From assembly GCF_029626265.1 (NCBI RefSeq), contig NZ_JARUBN010000001.1:62001-126000 (forward strand): 64,000 bases of DNA, read 5' to 3'. Position 1 is the stretch's first letter, and each line of letters opens with the position of its first letter. This stretch comes from Micromonospora sp. WMMD1102. GTDB taxonomy: Bacteria > Actinomycetota > Actinomycetes > Mycobacteriales > Micromonosporaceae. Positions 8,387 to 17,014 of this stretch are shown in pieces. The position numbers were made by a program, and so were the translations under genes. Under the pieces are notes generated by a model. The model saw nothing but the letters and a program-made list of their open reading frames with translations. It was not told the origin of the DNA and ran no database searches.

Positions 8387-8779
8387 GTGATCATCGAACT
8401 GCGAATGTGCGACGAAGACCGTGCGGTGCTGGGCGGGCCCGAGTGGGTCCAGCTCGACACCGAGCGGGTCATGGACACCCCGGCGAAGGACCTGATCCGG
8501 TGGGAGGCCGAGTGTGCGTACCCGATCGAGCAAGCGATCCGGGACATCCGCGACTCACGGCCGCCGGCCGCGTCCACTCTGGTGCTGCTGTGGTTGGCCC
8601 GCAAGCAGGGCGGCGACCTCGCGGGCGGGGTCGATGAGGCGACCGGTCAGCCCGAGCGGTACGCGCGCCTGATGTCAGTGCGCACCCTGCGGGTAGCGAC
8701 ACGGGCCGCCGTTCAGCCCGAGCCGGCGCCCGAGGCGGAGGTCGATGCCATCCCCCCGGAGAGCACGCCCGCGCCCTGA
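8387..8779 (+). CDS. Tail assembly chaperone, upstream frame (gpG-like)
   Basis: GTG 8387 opens a 130-residue protein in the position and size of the first tail-assembly chaperone, between tube and tape measure genes. It has an acidic helical body and ends in a Pro/Glu-rich linker ('PEPAPEAEVDAIPPESTPAP'). A six-C run at 8752-8757 lies in this linker, where a -1 shift would carry ribosomes into the downstream frame. The chaperone pair usually binds the tape measure protein and guides tube polymerisation. Confidence 0.7.
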   Translation: MIIELRMCDEDRAVLGGPEWVQLDTERVMDTPAKDLIRWEAECAYPIEQAIRDIRDSRPPAASTLVLLWLARKQGGDLAGGVDEATGQPERYARLMSVRTLRVATRAAVQPEPAPEAEVDAIPPESTPAP

Positions 8780-8985
8780 TCGCGGGCCGATGGATCCGTG
8801 AGTTCTTGCGCGAGTACGGGCCGCCGCTGGCCCACTTTTACCCCGGCCTGCCGGATCCGGACTCGCTGTCCCCGGTGGACATCGTGGCCTACCTGGAGTG
8901 GCGCCGGGACGTGCTCACCGAGCGGCCTGACGACGGAGACGCAATCGACTTCGACGCTGACGGGGCAGACGACTTCGGGGGGTGA
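8752..8985 (+). CDS. Tail assembly chaperone, -1 frame extension (gpT-like)
   Basis: This frame has no ATG or GTG start that would give a complete product. Read through a -1 shift at the C run it continues as 'PPGEHARALIAGRWIREFL', 'GPPLAHFYPGLPDPDSL' and an acidic end, stopping three bases before the tape measure start. 'LEWRRDVLTERPDD' and the small size match second chaperones. The joined G-T protein, counted from GTG 8387, would be 199 residues. The frameshift is inferred from sequence and from the conservation of this arrangement in long-tailed phages. Confidence 0.65.
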   Translation, partial: PPGEHARALIAGRWIREFLREYGPPLAHFYPGLPDPDSLSPVDIVAYLEWRRDVLTERPDDGDAIDFDADGADDFGG

Positions 8986-8988
8986 CCG

Positions 8989-10983
8989 GTGGGCACCACC
9001 GACAAGCGCGAGCTGCTGCTCGTCATCAAGGGCGACGACAAGGCCTCGGCGCCGATCAAGCGGGTCGGCGACGCCGCCGACGACACCAAGGACGACCTGA
9101 AGGATCTCAACGCCGGGCTGAAGAAGCTGGACGATGCCAGCGCAGACGCCACGGCGCAGATCGCCAAGCTGCGGGCCGAAATCGCGAAGACCGGCGACCT
9201 GGAGCTGGTCAAGGATCTCGCCAAGCAGGAGCAGCGGCTGCGGGCGTTCGCCCGCCAGCGGAAGCTACTGCTGGGCGAGGACGACGGGCCGCGCAAGGGC
9301 CTGCAGCTTCCCGACATCGACGTGGACCGGGTCGGGATCGGTATCGGTGCACGGCTCGGCCCCATCGTCGTGCAGAGTCTCGGCCAGGCGGTCGGCAAGG
9401 CCGGCCCGGGGATCGCCATCGGCGCGCCGATCGTGGCCGGTGTCGCGACGTGGCTCACCTCGGCGGCCGGCGGGGCGGTGCTGGCCGGCGGGGCGGTTGC
9501 CGCGGTCGCCGGTGGGGTGAAGCTGGCGTCCCGAGACCCCCGGGTCCAGGCGGCCGGCACCGAGCTGGCCGACACGCTCGGCGGCATCCTGGAGCGGGCG
9601 GCCGCCCCATTCGTGCCGGCCACGTTGCAGGCGATCGGCACGGTGAAGGCCGGCTTCTACGATCTGAGCAACGAGCTGGAGGACACCTTCGGCTACGCGG
9701 CCGATTACGTGGACCCGCTGGTCCGCGCGGTGCTCGGACTGGCTCGGGAGGCTGCTCCTGGTCTGCGTCGGCTGGTGCAGGCTGCCGCGCCCGTCGTGGA
9801 CATGCTCGGCCGGGAGCTGCCGGAGCTGGGCGACGACATCGGCGCCGCGCTGGACTCGATCAGCGAGGGGGCGCCGGCCGCTGCCCGGTCGCTGGGTCTG
9901 CTGCTCGACGTCGCCGGGGTGGCCATCAAGACCGTCGGCGGGGCGGTCGAGCTGGCGTCAAAGGCGTTCATGTACGCGGATGTGCTCGCGGCGAACTTCC
10001 GGGGCGGGGTCGCTGAGGCGGCCGGTACCGCCGGGGAGTACGCGACGGCGGCAGGGGCGGCCGAGCGGAGTTCCACCGACTGGTCGGATGCGCTCGGCCG
10101 GCTCGGCGCCAAGGCGGCCGGGACCGCATCCGAGGTTGAGACGCTCGCCGAGATGGTCGACCGGCTGACCACGCAGAACATCGCTGCCGAGAACTCGGCG
10201 ATCGCACTGGAGGAGGCGATCGACGCCGCCGGGGAGCGCGCCAAAGAGGGTGCGAAGGGTATCGACATCAACACCGAGGCTGGCCGCCAGAACCGTAAGG
10301 CGCTGCTGGAAATCGCCTCGGCTGCGAAGTCCAGCGCGGCGGACATCGAGGAATTGACCGGCTCGCAGGAACTGGCAAGCGAGGCGACGGAGCGCGGGCG
10401 TGCCGCATTCCTGAAGACCGCCGCGCAGATGGGTGTGAACCGAAAGGAAGCGATCGAACTCGCCAACCGGCTGTTCGGCCTGCCGAAAGAGGTCGGCACC
10501 AAAGCGAAGTTCCAGCCGGACAACAAGGGCGTCAGCAACTGGAAGCAGACCCTCTCCGGCATTCCTCGGAACATCCTGATCAGCGCCCGCTTCCGGCTGA
10601 TCCGCAGCAACGACGTGGCGATGGCACTGAGGCTCGGCCGGCTGTCGGCCGGTGGCCCGGTGGAGGGTCCCGGCCCGAAGGGCGTCGACTCGCAGCCGTA
10701 CCTCCTGGCGCCGGGTGAGTACGTGCTGTCGGCGCGGGACGTCGACAAGCTCGGCGGTTCGGCCCGGATCGATGAGTGGCGGAAGGGCCTCCACGACGCG
10801 TCCCGCCCGGCGGTGGCCGGCGGGGCGAGCATGCGCGGCGGCGGCGGTGCGGTCATCCAGCTGGCCGCCGCCCCGGGCGCCCCGGGCGAGCTGGTCCGGT
10901 ACCTGATGCCCTACCTACAGGTCCGGGTCCTCAACGGCTTCGGCGGCAGCGCGCAGCGCGCGTTCTCTGCCGGACGGGGATAG
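8989..10983 (+). CDS. Tape measure protein
   Basis: GTG 8989. The 664-residue protein starts with a charged helix-rich region (residues 1-105, many 'K-x-D-D' and 'A-x-L' repeats likely to form coiled coil), followed by hydrophobic Gly/Ala-rich stretches (about 115-180, 'GPGIAIGAPIVAGVATWLTS') and more helix. Near the C-terminus 'LLAPGEYVLSARDVDKLGG' is a common actinophage tape-measure ending. It sets tail length and may insert in the membrane during DNA entry. It is short for the family, so the tail should be short. Confidence 0.85.
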   Translation: MGTTDKRELLLVIKGDDKASAPIKRVGDAADDTKDDLKDLNAGLKKLDDASADATAQIAKLRAEIAKTGDLELVKDLAKQEQRLRAFARQRKLLLGEDDGPRKGLQLPDIDVDRVGIGIGARLGPIVVQSLGQAVGKAGPGIAIGAPIVAGVATWLTSAAGGAVLAGGAVAAVAGGVKLASRDPRVQAAGTELADTLGGILERAAAPFVPATLQAIGTVKAGFYDLSNELEDTFGYAADYVDPLVRAVLGLAREAAPGLRRLVQAAAPVVDMLGRELPELGDDIGAALDSISEGAPAAARSLGLLLDVAGVAIKTVGGAVELASKAFMYADVLAANFRGGVAEAAGTAGEYATAAGAAERSSTDWSDALGRLGAKAAGTASEVETLAEMVDRLTTQNIAAENSAIALEEAIDAAGERAKEGAKGIDINTEAGRQNRKALLEIASAAKSSAADIEELTGSQELASEATERGRAAFLKTAAQMGVNRKEAIELANRLFGLPKEVGTKAKFQPDNKGVSNWKQTLSGIPRNILISARFRLIRSNDVAMALRLGRLSAGGPVEGPGPKGVDSQPYLLAPGEYVLSARDVDKLGGSARIDEWRKGLHDASRPAVAGGASMRGGGGAVIQLAAAPGAPGELVRYLMPYLQVRVLNGFGGSAQRAFSAGRG

Positions 10984-10993
10984 GGGGTAGGCG

Positions 10994-13900
10994 GTGGCGG
11001 TCGAGTTCGTCGCGGACGCGGAGACCACGAACGGTACCGCCGGCACCAGTGTGGTCGTCGCCCGCCCGTCGGGCACCGCCGCCGGGCACGTCCTGGTCGC
11101 GTACGTCGCGGCCACCAGCGTCCCGGCCATCACCGCGCCGGTCGGCTGGACCCTGTTCACCTCGGTCGACGCCGGCAGCTCGTGCCGGCTGGCCGGCTAC
11201 TACCGGGTTGCCGGCGGGAGCGAGCCGGCGTCGTGGACGTGGACGCTCGGCAGCTCCCAGCGGGCGTGGGGCTGGGTCGGCGCGTACTCCGGCGTCGACA
11301 CCACCAGCGTGCTGGGCGAGACGGACACCGAGGCCGACACCTCGGCGGGCACCTCGTGGAGCGGGCCACGCGCGGACGCGACGACGGGCACCCGGTACGT
11401 CGCGGCCCTGGCGACGGTCCGGACCGCCAGCGGCGTGGCGACCACGTCGACCGTCTTCGGCGGATCCGAGCGCGCCGACCTGTCCACGAACGGCGGGGCC
11501 GGCACGGACATCGCCGCGGCGGTCGCCGACGGCGGGTACACCGGCTACCTGGAGGACGTGTCGTACCTGCCGGGCTGGACCACCAGCCAGTCCTGCACGG
11601 CCGGGGCGATGGCTCTCGCCGTGCTGTCGCCGGCGATGGTGCCGTACGGCGGTGGGCCGGACATCGCGCCGACGATCGAGGCTGCCTGGGGCGCCGACCC
11701 GGACGGCGACCCGGACGACTGGACGTGGTCGCCGCTGACCGGGGTGCTGCTGAGCGAGGGCATCACGATCGACGTCGGCCTCGGCCCGGAGGCCCCGCCG
11801 TCAGGCCTGGTCGCACCGCCGACGCACGTGGCCTTCAGCCTCCGCAACTCGGACGGCCGGTACACCCCGGACAACCCGCTGTCGCCGCTGTTCCCGAACG
11901 TGGTCCAGGATGTGCCGCTGCGGATGACCCTGCCGTACGGCTTCGCCCCGCCGACGCCCCGATTCGTCGTCTTCGCCGAGAGCTGGGAGCCGGACTGGGA
12001 TGCCTCCACCCGGGCGGCGACCGTCCGGGTGGAGGCGTACGGCCGGCTCCACCGGCACCAGGCCGTCGACACGCCAGTCGAGTCGGCGATGCGCCGCGCG
12101 CTGTCCGGCATTCTGCTTGGCACGTCGGGGTCCCGGGCGGTCGGCTACTGGCCGGCCGAGGACGCGGACGGCGCCACGCAGGTCGCGTCGGCGATGGACG
12201 ACCGGCCCGGCCTGGTCACCGGCACCTGGTCGCCGGCCGCCGCCACCGACTGCCCCGGGTCGGCGCCGCTGCCGACGCTGGCGGCGGGGACGCGGATCCA
12301 GGGCTACGTCAAGCCGTACGCCGGTACCGGGCACTGGTCGGTGGCGGCGGTCGTCAAGGTGCCGTCGGCGCCGGCCAGCACGTCGCCGCTACTGAAGGCG
12401 ACGTGCACCGGCACCGCGCCGTACTGGACGATCGAGCTGACGCCCGCGTCGCCGGACACGCTTCACATCCGGGCGCACCTGGACGGGGACACGTCGCTGC
12501 TGAATGACTCGGTGGCGACCGTCGAGGCTGACGTGCACGGGCAGTGGATCCTGGTCTACCTGCGGGTCACGCAGAACGGCGCGAACGTCGACTACACCGG
12601 CGGCTACGTCAGCGCCAACGCCGGCGTCAGCAAGTCCGGCACCCTGAACTCGCGGTCGATCGGTGTGGTCCGGGAGGTCCGGGTCGACGGCACCACGTCC
12701 ACCGACGGCATCGGTGTCGGGCATCTGCTGGCCGCCGCCGATTCGAACTTCAGCCCGGGCGTCGTGGGGCTGATCGCGCTCGACGCCGGCTCCGGCGACC
12801 GGCCACTGAGCCGGGTCGGCGACCTCGCGGACATGGCCGGCATGCCGCTGATCACCTACGCCGACCTACTCGTTGAGGACCCGCCGATGGGGCCGCTGCT
12901 GCCGACCACGCTGGTCGCGGCGCTCGACGAGTGCGCGGCCACCGACCAGGGGCTGATCCACGACGGCGGGCCGGCCGGCGAGCTGGTGATGGTGGCCCGG
13001 TCGTCGCGGTACAACGCCGACGTCCGGATGCCGATCGACGTGACCCGGCGCGAGCTGGGGCAGCCGTTCGGGCCGACGTACAACAGCCGCTCGCGGGTCA
13101 CCGACCTGACGGTGGCCCGGGCCGGCGGGTCGTCGGCGCGGTACACCGACACGACGGTCCGGGGCGGCCGGGCGCAACAGGTGACGCTCAGCCTGTCCCG
13201 CGACCAGTGGCAGTACCCGATCGCCGGCTACCGGGTTGCCGAGTCGATCGCGCCGGGCCTCCAGTACCCGGCAGTGACCCTGAACCTTCGGCGCACGCCC
13301 GCGCTGGTCGAGCAGTGGCTGCGGTCCCGGATCGGCTCGCGGGTCACCGTCGAGAACCTCTGGGACACGCACGGCCCGGCACCGGTGGACCAGGTCATCA
13401 AGGGCTACAGCGAGCGAATCAGCAAGACCCGCTGGGAGGTGACGCTGCACCTGACGCCTGCCGCACCGTACGACGTGGCGGTACTGGAGGCCACCGACGA
13501 CACCGCGTTCCGCACCGACGCGGGCGGGACCACGCTGGCGGCGGCGGCCGGGTCGTCGGCGACACAGCTCCTGGCGGTGTCCGAGGGCGCGCTGCTGTCC
13601 ACCAGCAGCGGCGACTTCCCGGTCGACGTGGACCTCGTGGGCGAACAGGTGACCATCACGGCCGCGCCCACCAGCGCGTTCGCCGACCCGTTCTCCCGGA
13701 CGGTCGGGTCCGGGTGGGGCACGCCCGGGCAGAGTGTCCCCGGCACTGCGTACACGGTGGTCGGCACGGCCAGCGACTACAACGTGGTGGGCGGCACGAC
13801 CGGGCGGATCACGACGGCGGGCGTCAACACGCTCTACCTGGCGTACGCCGACATGGGCTCACCCGACGGCGAGGTGGATCTGCAGGTGGTGGTGCCGGTG

Positions 13901-14398
13901 CTGCCGACCGGTGCGGCGATCACGCCTCGGGCGGTAGGGCGGCTGACCGATGCCAGCAACTACCTGGAGGCGCAGGTCAGTATCGCCACCAGCGGCGCCG
14001 CGACCTTGCAGCTCTTCCGCCGGGTCGGGGGGTTGGGGTCGTCCATCGCCGACGCGGCAGCCGTCTCGGTCGGCACCCACTCGGCGGGTAACGCATGGCG
14101 GATCGTGCTCAACTTCATCGGCGAGGTGGTCCGGGCGCGGGCCTGGAACGCCACCAGCGGGACCGACCCCCGCCGCTGGCAGACCGTCGGATCCGACACC
14201 CTGGTGCCGCTGGGCACGAACATCGGCGCCTCGGTCCGCCGCGAGACCGGCAACACCAACGGGTCCCAAAACATCGACTGGGACAACATCACCGCGCAGA
14301 ACCCACAGGTGCTCGCCGTGACCCGGGGTGCGTACGGGCGGGCGCACGACGCGGGCACCCCGATCAGGCTCTGGCGCGGCCGGGGCATCGCACTGTAG
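10994..14398 (+). CDS. Large minor tail / tail-tip protein with lectin-like modules
   Basis: A 1134-residue protein starting at GTG 10994. Residues 1-215 form a Thr/Ser/Ala-rich beta region; residues ~220-330 ('DDWTWSPLTGVLLSEGITIDVG', landmark only) resemble a distal-tail ring domain; residues ~380-590 ('VGYWPAEDADG' to 'GVGHLLAAADSNFSPG') have the look of a concanavalin/LamG fold; residues ~600-860 may be the hub ('EVTLHLTPAAPYDV'); residues ~895-1100 ('FADPFSRTVGSGWGTPG') form a second jelly-roll-like module. Fused distal-tail, hub and carbohydrate-binding parts are usual at actinophage tail tips. It is the likely receptor-contacting protein. Confidence 0.75.
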   Translation: MAVEFVADAETTNGTAGTSVVVARPSGTAAGHVLVAYVAATSVPAITAPVGWTLFTSVDAGSSCRLAGYYRVAGGSEPASWTWTLGSSQRAWGWVGAYSGVDTTSVLGETDTEADTSAGTSWSGPRADATTGTRYVAALATVRTASGVATTSTVFGGSERADLSTNGGAGTDIAAAVADGGYTGYLEDVSYLPGWTTSQSCTAGAMALAVLSPAMVPYGGGPDIAPTIEAAWGADPDGDPDDWTWSPLTGVLLSEGITIDVGLGPEAPPSGLVAPPTHVAFSLRNSDGRYTPDNPLSPLFPNVVQDVPLRMTLPYGFAPPTPRFVVFAESWEPDWDASTRAATVRVEAYGRLHRHQAVDTPVESAMRRALSGILLGTSGSRAVGYWPAEDADGATQVASAMDDRPGLVTGTWSPAAATDCPGSAPLPTLAAGTRIQGYVKPYAGTGHWSVAAVVKVPSAPASTSPLLKATCTGTAPYWTIELTPASPDTLHIRAHLDGDTSLLNDSVATVEADVHGQWILVYLRVTQNGANVDYTGGYVSANAGVSKSGTLNSRSIGVVREVRVDGTTSTDGIGVGHLLAAADSNFSPGVVGLIALDAGSGDRPLSRVGDLADMAGMPLITYADLLVEDPPMGPLLPTTLVAALDECAATDQGLIHDGGPAGELVMVARSSRYNADVRMPIDVTRRELGQPFGPTYNSRSRVTDLTVARAGGSSARYTDTTVRGGRAQQVTLSLSRDQWQYPIAGYRVAESIAPGLQYPAVTLNLRRTPALVEQWLRSRIGSRVTVENLWDTHGPAPVDQVIKGYSERISKTRWEVTLHLTPAAPYDVAVLEATDDTAFRTDAGGTTLAAAAGSSATQLLAVSEGALLSTSSGDFPVDVDLVGEQVTITAAPTSAFADPFSRTVGSGWGTPGQSVPGTAYTVVGTASDYNVVGGTTGRITTAGVNTLYLAYADMGSPDGEVDLQVVVPVLPTGAAITPRAVGRLTDASNYLEAQVSIATSGAATLQLFRRVGGLGSSIADAAAVSVGTHSAGNAWRIVLNFIGEVVRARAWNATSGTDPRRWQTVGSDTLVPLGTNIGASVRRETGNTNGSQNIDWDNITAQNPQVLAVTRGAYGRAHDAGTPIRLWRGRGIAL

Positions 14399-14409
14399 AA
14401 GGAGGCGTC

Positions 14410-14844
14410 GTGCCGTTCGCTGGCTTACAGAAGGTGACCGCCAACCAGCTCAACGGGCTGATTACCGGCGTGTACTACGCGATCGGGTCGGCCGATCTTA
14501 ACGGGGCGGCGACGAACGCGGACGTGCCGGGCGTGACCGTGGACGTCACCACGGCCACGACCGGCGCCACGTACGCGGCGTTCTGCACCTGGGCGGTCGA
14601 CCTGACCGGCAACGTCACCACGGAAGGGCTCGGCCGGCTGAGCGTGGACGGCAGCCTGCAATCCCCGCTGGTGCGGTGGGGGCAGGCCCTGACCACCGAC
14701 CGGCTGATGCAGACGCAGACCTACTCCGGCCAGCTCGGCAGCCCGGACACCTACACCTTCAAGATCGTGGCGTCGCCGCCTGCATCGCACACGATCCAGG
14801 GTGCGAACTCATCGATCCTGGTCCTGATCTTCGAGGCGGTGTAA
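14410..14844 (+). CDS. Small beta-rich minor tail protein (144 aa)
   Basis: GTG 14410 follows a strong AAGGAGG site at about 14398-14404. The protein opens with 'PFAGLQKVTANQLNGLITGVY', a motif often seen at the start of short tail fibre or tip proteins in actinophages, and ends with 'TIQGANSSILVLIFEAV', a typical final beta strand. The middle is Thr/Val-rich. It probably attaches to the large tail-tip protein. Confidence 0.6.
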   Translation: MPFAGLQKVTANQLNGLITGVYYAIGSADLNGAATNADVPGVTVDVTTATTGATYAAFCTWAVDLTGNVTTEGLGRLSVDGSLQSPLVRWGQALTTDRLMQTQTYSGQLGSPDTYTFKIVASPPASHTIQGANSSILVLIFEAV

Positions 14845-14847
14845 CCG

Positions 14848-15786
14848 GTGACGATCGCCCCCGAGAACCTGAAGGCGGTCCGGCGGCTGCTGCTCGACCA
14901 CCTGGACATCCGAGAGAACTCGAACGCGTACCCGACCGACCTGGACCCGAACGAGGTCGGGATCATCGGCGACCCGAACCACCGCGGCGGCTACCACTGC
15001 GGTCGGGACCGCGTCGATGACGACGACTACTCGGTGCGGGAGTCGTCCCGGGACCGGTCCGGGTTGACCGAGGCGGCGTCGGCGCTGGACATCGGCCAGT
15101 GGTCGACCACCGTGGCGGGCAAGCGGCACGACCTGCGCAGCATGTCGATCTGGCTGGTCGCTCAGTGCAAGGCCGGCGCGGCGGACACGCGGGACATCCG
15201 CGAGGTCATCTACTCGCCCGACGGTGACGTGGTGAAGCGCTGGGACCGGCTCGGGAAGCGGTCGTCCGGCGACAGCTCGCACCGCTGGCACACGCACATC
15301 TCGTACCACCGGGACGCGACCCGGGCGGGCCGGGACCTCACCGCGCTGTTCCGGCGGTACCTGACCACGATCGGCCTCGCGGCCGGAGAGGACGACGACA
15401 TGTTCTGCCAGTACGGCCAGCGCGGGGCGGCGGTGAAGCTGCTCCAGTACCGGCTACACAACCTCGGCCACTCGCCCGGCGACATCGACTCCACCTACGG
15501 GGACAAGACCGCCGTAGCGCTGGCCGCTGCGGTGCGTGCCTACAACGGGGCCGTGACTGACGGCCGTACCTACGGGCCCGAGCAGATGATCTACCTGGAC
15601 GTGATGTGGAGCCGCAAGTACGGCGGCGGTGGCCAGCCCGGACCGGCCGGCCCGCCCGGAGCCCCGGGCCCCGCTGGCCCGCCCGGACCGGCCGGGGACG
15701 TGACCGCCACGGTTGCCGGGGCGGTCGCCGAGATCGGCCGCCGGATCGTCGCCGGCGCCGCTTCAGAGAGCCAGGCCCGTGGGTGA
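14848..15786 (+). CDS. Endolysin-like protein: M15-type peptidase, peptidoglycan-binding and collagen-like tail
   Basis: GTG 14848, 312 residues. The N-terminal domain has His/Asp landmarks 'GGYHCGRDRVD', 'ASALDIGQW' and 'HRWHTHISYH', consistent with a zinc M15 D-Ala-D-Ala carboxypeptidase-like fold (inferred). Residues ~185-255 ('GQRGAAVKLLQYRLHNLGHS', then 'STYGDKTAVALAAAVRAYN') are a peptidoglycan-binding helix bundle. Residues ~263-283 are seven Gly-x-y triplets, an unusual collagen-like stretch, then a helix. The layout could serve as lysis enzyme or as a virion-borne wall hydrolase. The following small membrane genes support a lysis role. Confidence 0.65.
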   Translation: MTIAPENLKAVRRLLLDHLDIRENSNAYPTDLDPNEVGIIGDPNHRGGYHCGRDRVDDDDYSVRESSRDRSGLTEAASALDIGQWSTTVAGKRHDLRSMSIWLVAQCKAGAADTRDIREVIYSPDGDVVKRWDRLGKRSSGDSSHRWHTHISYHRDATRAGRDLTALFRRYLTTIGLAAGEDDDMFCQYGQRGAAVKLLQYRLHNLGHSPGDIDSTYGDKTAVALAAAVRAYNGAVTDGRTYGPEQMIYLDVMWSRKYGGGGQPGPAGPPGAPGPAGPPGPAGDVTATVAGAVAEIGRRIVAGAASESQARG

Positions 15787-16049
15787 CGCTCGAGCAGCGG
15801 GTCCCCTTGCTGCGGGACCTCATCTGTCTACTGGCCGGGCTGGGCGGGTTCGGGCACTCGGTGGTCACCGGGGCGGGGTGGCCGCCGCTGCTGGTGTCCG
15901 CCGCCCTGATGGCCGGGCCCGGGGTCGTGCAGCTCTGGCTGGCCGGGCGTACCCCGGGCGGTGGGCTGTCGTCGGTGCCGGTGCTGCCGGATCCGTCGCT
16001 GCCGTCGCCGTCGCCATCGCCCGCGCCCTCGGCGGGTGAGGGCGCGTGA
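15783..16049 (+). CDS. Small membrane protein, possible holin component (88 aa)
   Basis: GTG 15783 overlaps the lysin stop. Two hydrophobic stretches ('LLRDLICLLAGLGGFGHSVV' and 'LLVSAALMAGPGVVQLWLAG') are followed by a Pro/Ser-rich tail. This matches small holin-like proteins encoded after endolysins. No family can be named. Confidence 0.55.
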   Translation: MTLEQRVPLLRDLICLLAGLGGFGHSVVTGAGWPPLLVSAALMAGPGVVQLWLAGRTPGGGLSSVPVLPDPSLPSPSPSPAPSAGEGA

Positions 16050-16324
16050 GCCCGCACCGTAGGCCGGTGCCGCTCTGGTACGCGCTGCTCGCCGTGCTCC
16101 TGTCGGTGCTGGCGGTGTCCGGCGCGACGCTGGCGTACACCGCGCACGTCCAGCGGGAGGCGGCGGCGGCCGACCGGGCTGCCGACCGGGAGGCGGACCA
16201 GCGCTGGTGCGAGCTGCTGACGGTGCTGGACGAGGCGTACGGCAGCACGCCGCCGCAGACGGAGCTGGGCCGGCGGGTCGCCGACGCGGTGCACCAGCTG
16301 CGGGTCGGCTTCAACTGCACCTGA
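16046..16324 (+). CDS. Small membrane-anchored protein, spanin-like (92 aa)
   Basis: GTG 16046 overlaps the previous stop. A single N-terminal membrane segment ('LWYALLAVLLSVLAVSGAT') is followed by a charged helix ('REAAAADRAADREADQRW') and a short outside region with two Cys. The topology recalls inner spanins or lysis-accessory proteins but no defined family is recognised. Gene order places it in the lysis cassette. Confidence 0.5.
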   Translation: MSPHRRPVPLWYALLAVLLSVLAVSGATLAYTAHVQREAAAADRAADREADQRWCELLTVLDEAYGSTPPQTELGRRVADAVHQLRVGFNCT

Positions 16325-16387
16325 ACTTCCGGCCTGGCCATTCAGGTTTCGGGCCGCTTCCTTGAAATCGACCTGAGGAGGGTCACC

Positions 16388-16630
16388 ATGGGCACCACCT
16401 ACGTACCTGCGTCGGCCAGCGCCGACGCGAAGAACCGCGCGTTCCGCACGTTCTGGCAGGGGCTGCTGGTCGACGTCGGCGCGGTGCTCGCCGCCGTCCT
16501 GGTCGTCGCGCTCGGGGACATCCAGTGGACGGAGACGTACTGGATCGGCGTCGCGTCGCTGGTCGGCAAGACGGTCATCACCGCCGTGGTGTCGTACGTG
16601 GCGCGGAAGACCGTGCCGCCGGCACCGTGA
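16388..16630 (+). CDS. Holin (80 aa)
   Basis: ATG 16388 is preceded by GAGGAGGGTC. The protein has a basic start ('AKNRAFRTFWQGLLVD'), two hydrophobic stretches ('VGAVLAAVLVVALG' and 'VASLVGKTVITAVVSYVA') and a short basic end, which fits actinophage holins. It should make the membrane lesions that release or activate the lysin. Confidence 0.65.
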   Translation: MGTTYVPASASADAKNRAFRTFWQGLLVDVGAVLAAVLVVALGDIQWTETYWIGVASLVGKTVITAVVSYVARKTVPPAP

Positions 16631-16731
16631 TGTGTCGCCGCGAGCCGCCTCAGCGGACGGCGCCGAACGTGCCGATCCCACCGCCGCGCGCTGAGCCGCC
16701 CCCGCCGCCTCCACCACCGCCGTCCGGCTGA
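16630..16731 (+). CDS. Tiny proline-rich peptide, doubtful
   Basis: ATG 16630 overlaps the holin stop (TGATG) and gives 33 residues ending in a run of prolines. Coupling and position favour real translation, but there is no homology to judge by and it may be chance. Confidence 0.25.
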   Translation: MCRREPPQRTAPNVPIPPPRAEPPPPPPPPPSG

Positions 16732-16956
16732 CCCCTGGGGTACGCTCCAGGCACTACCGAGGCCCGGTGCAGCGAACGTAGCGGGGCCCTCGCATTGCCC
16801 AGGACTCCGAAAAATGAGGCCCCGCCGTGGACATGGGGCCGACGCGGCGCACCAGGGCGTAGCCACGTACGCCCGCGCCACCCGTACCGGCGGGGAACCC
16901 GGTGCCCCGCCGACGGGCTCAGGCTCGGCAACCCCCGCTGCGGGGTGATACGCAGC

Positions 16957-17000
16957 AAGCGGCCCCGGTCGGTCCCTTACGGGATCGGCCGGGGCCGCTT
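16957..17000. terminator. Strong two-sided terminator closing the phage late operon
   Basis: AAGCGGCCCCGG pairs exactly with CCGGGGCCGCTT, and the bases between can extend the stem with G-U pairs to a TTAC loop. It lies between the late + strand genes and the minus strand gene ending at 17015, so it can stop both. A weaker hairpin (16759-16791) lies before it. The rest of 16732-16956 shows no convincing gene. Confidence 0.75.
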
Positions 17001-17014
17001 CGTCATGTCCGAGG

